A stretch of 64,000 nucleotides of DNA, taken from positions 372,001 through 436,000 of the forward strand of contig NZ_SPUJ01000001.1 in the NCBI RefSeq assembly GCF_004522105.1, in the 5' to 3' direction. The notes under the pieces are model-generated. The model was given only the letters and a program-made list of their open reading frames with translations, ran no database searches and was not told the origin of the DNA. Origin of the DNA: Nocardioides sp. 1609. GTDB taxonomy: Bacteria > Actinomycetota > Actinomycetes > Propionibacteriales > Nocardioidaceae. Positions 61,514 through 64,000 of the stretch are shown in pieces (the first letter of the stretch is position 1; each line of letters opens with the position of its first letter). Position numbers and translations under genes: made by a program.

Positions 61514-63061
61514 CTACCTCGCGCGCTTCACCTTCCGGCCGAGCTTCGGCAGCGTCGTGCCGCGCCCGTGCAGCATCGTCATCAGCTGGACCAGCTGCTG
61601 CTCGTGCTTCTCGGTGCGGGTGAACGACGTCAGCGGCAGGGCGGCCTTGAAACGCTGGCGGGCGATCGCCTTGGCGTAGGTGAACTCGCGCAGGCCGTCG
61701 GGACCGTGGATGCGGCCGAAGCCGGAGTCGCCCACGCCGCCGAAGGGCAGGGACGGCACGGCGGCGAAGGTGATGACGCCGTTGACCGCGGTCATGCCGG
61801 AGCGGATCTGCCCGGCGATCTCCATGCCGCGGGCCTTCGAGAACACCGTCGAGCCGAGCCCGTACGACGTCGCGTTGGTGCGTCGGATCGCCTCCTCGAC
61901 CGTGCCGACCCGGGCCACGGTGACGGTGGGTCCGAAGGTCTCCTCGCAAACGGCGCGCGAGTCCTCGGGCACGTCGACCAGGATCGTCGGCTGCACGTAG
62001 CGGTCGCCGACGGCGTCCGCGCCGCCGACGAGGGCTCGGCCGCCGCGGGCGAGGGCGTCGGCGATGTGGGCGCGGATGACGTCGAGCTGCTTCGGCATCG
62101 TGATCGGCCCGAGGGGCGAGTCCAGCGAGTCGTCGGCGCGCAGCCCCTCGGCCTTGGCGACCAGCAGGGCGAGGAACTCGTCGTAGACCTTCTCGTGGAC
62201 GTAGACGCGCTCGACGCCGGTGCAGGTCTGCCCGGCGTTGCTGCACGCGCCCCACAGGGTGGCGTCGGCGGCGGCGTCGAGGTCGGCGTCGTGGTCGACG
62301 ATGACGGCGTCCTTGCCGCCGGCCTCGATGACGACGGGGGTGAGCGTCTCGGCGCAGGCCGCCATCACCCGCTTGCCGGTGGCGGTGGAGCCGGTGAAGG
62401 CGACCTTGTCGACGCCGGCGCGGCAGAGCGCGGCGCCGGTGTCGCCGTACCCGGTGACCACGGAGAGGACCGGGCGACCGACGGCCTCGCGGAAGGTGCG
62501 GGCCAGCCACTCCCCGACGCCGGGGGTGAACTCCGAGGGCTTGAAGACGACCGCGTTGCCCGCGGCGAGGGCGTAGCCGATCGAGCCCATCGGCGTGAAG
62601 ACCGGGTAGTTCCACGGGCCGATGACGCCGACGACGCCGAGCGGCTTGTACTCGACCGTCGCGGCCTGGTTGGCCATCAGCAGCCCGGACGACACCTTGC
62701 GCCGGCCGAGGTGCTTCGCGGCGTGGGTGGCGGCCCAGCCGAGGTGGTCGATGCCGAGGGAGGCCTCGAGCAGCGCGTCGCCGTGCGGCTTGCCCGTCTC
62801 CTGGTGCACGAGGTCGGCGAGCTGGGCCAGGCGGCGGGTGATGACGCCCTTCCAGGCCACCAGCCGCTCGGCCCGCTCGTCGAAGGTGAGGGCGCCCCAC
62901 CAGGCGGCCTCCTCGCGAGCGGCCAGGACGGCGGCCGCGACGTCCTCCTCGCCGTGCACGGGGTGGCTGGCGACGACGTCGCCGGTGATCGGGCTGAGCG
63001 AGTCGAAGCTCTGCCGGGCGCCCTCCTCGTGGGTGGGCTGCCGGTCGTCGTGGATCGTCAT
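61514..63061 (-). CDS. NAD(P)-dependent aldehyde dehydrogenase
   Basis: 515 residues. PWNYPVFTPMGSIGYALAAGNAVVFKPSE (cofactor region), FTGSTATGKRVM, VIEAGGKDAVIV with the catalytic Glu, and SNAGQTCTGVERVYV with the catalytic Cys; ETFGPTVTVARV is the usual C-terminal element. The ~30-residue C-terminal extension after FTYAKAIARQRF is basic. ATG 63061 overlaps the GMC oxidoreductase stop (ATGA). The pair suggests oxidation of an alcohol to a carboxylic acid; the carbon chain is unknown. Confidence 0.92.
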   Translation of the reverse strand: MTIHDDRQPTHEEGARQSFDSLSPITGDVVASHPVHGEEDVAAAVLAAREEAAWWGALTFDERAERLVAWKGVITRRLAQLADLVHQETGKPHGDALLEASLGIDHLGWAATHAAKHLGRRKVSSGLLMANQAATVEYKPLGVVGVIGPWNYPVFTPMGSIGYALAAGNAVVFKPSEFTPGVGEWLARTFREAVGRPVLSVVTGYGDTGAALCRAGVDKVAFTGSTATGKRVMAACAETLTPVVIEAGGKDAVIVDHDADLDAAADATLWGACSNAGQTCTGVERVYVHEKVYDEFLALLVAKAEGLRADDSLDSPLGPITMPKQLDVIRAHIADALARGGRALVGGADAVGDRYVQPTILVDVPEDSRAVCEETFGPTVTVARVGTVEEAIRRTNATSYGLGSTVFSKARGMEIAGQIRSGMTAVNGVITFAAVPSLPFGGVGDSGFGRIHGPDGLREFTYAKAIARQRFKAALPLTSFTRTEKHEQQLVQLMTMLHGRGTTLPKLGRKVKRAR

Positions 63062-64000
63062 CGTGCGCTCCTGATGAGGTCGGCCGCCTTCTCGGCGACC
63101 ATGATGGTCGGGGCGTTGGTGTTGCCGCGGGGCACCGAGGGCATCACCGAGGCGTCGACGACGCGCAGGCCCTCGACGCCGCGGACCCGCAGGTGCTCGT
63201 CGACGACGGCGTCCTCGCCGCTGCCCATCGCGCACGTCGAGGTCGGGTGGAACGTGGTCTGCGTGTAGGTGCGGATGTGCTCGACCAGCTCCTCGTCGGA
63301 CGGCGCCGCGTCGAGGCCGAACGGACGGTCGACCAGCGCCGCCATCGGGCCCTGCTGGGTGATCTCCATGACCCGGCGGCAGCCGGCCAGCATGGCGTCG
63401 AGGTCGGTCTGGTCGTCGAAGTACGCCGCGTCGATGGCCGGGTGCCAGCCCGGGTCGGCCGAGCGGAGCCGGACGCTGCCCCGGCTGGCGGTGCCGACGA
63501 GGGTGGCCAGCACCGTGACCATCCGGCTGGTCGGCTCGACCATGCCGTCGCCGTACAGCCCGGTGGGCAGCACGTGGGCCTGCAGGTCGGGCGCGGGAAG
63601 TCCGTCGCGGGAGCGCCAGAACCCGCCGGTCTCGGCGATGTTGGAGGTCAGCGGCCCCTGCTTGCGGGTCTTCCACCGCAGGAAGTTGCGCAGCGTGTTC
63701 AGCTCGGCCAGGTCGGTGGTGTCGCGGGTGTGCCACACCATCGGCGTGTAGGGGTGGTCCTGCATCCCGCTGCCGACGCCGCCGAGCTCGACCCTGGCGG
63801 TGATGCCGACCTCGGCCAGGTGGGCGGCCGGGCCGATGCCCGAGAGCATCAGCAGCTGCGGGGAGTTGATCGCCCCGCCGCTGAGCAGCACCTCGCGACG
63901 GGCGCGCGCGGAGTGCTCGCGGCCGCCCTGGCGGAACGTCACGCCCGACGCGACGGGCGTCGACCCGTGCGCGGGTGTCGTCAGGTCGAGGCCGGTCGCG
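63058..64000 (-). CDS. GMC-family alcohol oxidoreductase (C-terminal part)
   Basis: About 314 residues are visible; the N-terminus with the FAD-binding GxGxxG lies beyond the right edge and the frame is open to base 64000. REVLLSGGAINSPQLLMLSGIGP is the second GMC signature, and TTFHPTSTCAMGS carries the catalytic His of choline-dehydrogenase-like enzymes, with NTNAPTIMVAEKAADLI at the end. FAD-dependent oxidation of an alcohol to an aldehyde, which the coupled aldehyde dehydrogenase would take on. Choline is possible but not shown. Confidence 0.9.
   Translation of the reverse strand, partial: ATGLDLTTPAHGSTPVASGVTFRQGGREHSARARREVLLSGGAINSPQLLMLSGIGPAAHLAEVGITARVELGGVGSGMQDHPYTPMVWHTRDTTDLAELNTLRNFLRWKTRKQGPLTSNIAETGGFWRSRDGLPAPDLQAHVLPTGLYGDGMVEPTSRMVTVLATLVGTASRGSVRLRSADPGWHPAIDAAYFDDQTDLDAMLAGCRRVMEITQQGPMAALVDRPFGLDAAPSDEELVEHIRTYTQTTFHPTSTCAMGSGEDAVVDEHLRVRGVEGLRVVDASVMPSVPRGNTNAPTIMVAEKAADLIRSAR

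Overview
The window is very GC-rich, uses many GTG starts and overlapping ATGA/GTGA/TGATG junctions, and has TANNNT -10 boxes sitting 6-8 nt in front of start codons. Together with families such as SigE-type sigma factors, DUF4245, DUF2510, DUF1707, SARP/BTAD, MmyB-like XRE regulators and an LpqY-SugABC-like sugar importer, this points to a chromosomal segment of a Propionibacteriales-type actinobacterium, most likely Nocardioides or a close relative (inference; no rRNA gene is present). I see no tRNA, rRNA, CRISPR array, insertion sequence or prophage.

Layout. 1-6.1 kb: a partial YihY/BrkB membrane protein, an acyl-CoA ligase, a membrane-anchored HtrA-type protease, a double-GNAT acetyltransferase and an ABC-F ATPase. 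6.2-9.9 kb: a SigE-family sigma factor followed by two membrane-anchored proteins built from the same unrecognised ~75-115 residue module (seven copies in total). 10.0-11.0 kb: an APH-like phosphotransferase. 11.2-22.7 kb: a catabolic and uptake region with a PimC/PimD-like acyl-CoA dehydrogenase pair, two short-chain dehydrogenases, a third acyl-CoA dehydrogenase, a convergent PucR regulator and a five-gene Liv-type ABC importer. 22.7-24.7 kb (minus): Clp N-domain protein, RsmC-like methyltransferase and truA. 24.7-29.2 kb: two small secreted RTX-repeat proteins flanking a large STAND/TPR/SARP regulator, with 11-bp-spaced heptamer repeats in front of each RTX gene. 29.2-33.6 kb: a fused receiver-like/thioredoxin-fold/flavin reductase protein, an SDR plus MmyB-like regulator, and a PfkB sugar kinase.

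33.6-38.4 kb is mostly housekeeping: GntR regulator, xseA-xseB, DUF4245 protein, an ArsB/NhaD-type permease and class II fructose-1,6-bisphosphatase glpX. 38.5-40.3 kb holds two alpha/beta hydrolases. 40.5-44.8 kb is a four-gene sugar ABC importer ordered like lpqY-sugA-sugB-sugC. 44.9-54.2 kb carries a DUF1707/LiaF-like protein, a class I fumarase, a divergent NmrA-like reductase/HxlR pair, a spermidine-synthase-like protein, an ArsR regulator with an internally deleted SRPBCC partner, fumC and two methyltransferases. 54.3-61.5 kb holds a lytic transglycosylase-like secreted protein, a PIN-PhoH ATPase, isoprenyl transferase uppS, a DUF2510-AIM24 protein, a GAF-HATPase anti-sigma-like protein, hemolysin III and thioredoxin. 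The window ends in an aldehyde dehydrogenase/GMC oxidoreductase pair running off the right edge.

The items that look least explained are the seven-copy module linked to the sigma factor, the SARP-RTX island with its repeat boxes, the SRPBCC gene lacking its middle, the receiver-like flavoreductase without a CxxC, and the perfect 40-bp palindrome behind the class I fumarase gene. A recurring feature is leaderless transcription: at least 15 genes have a -10 box placed so that the transcript would begin at the start codon, and this corrects several start choices (uppS, the lipase, glpX, the GAF-HATPase gene). All statements come from reading the sequence; no database search was run.
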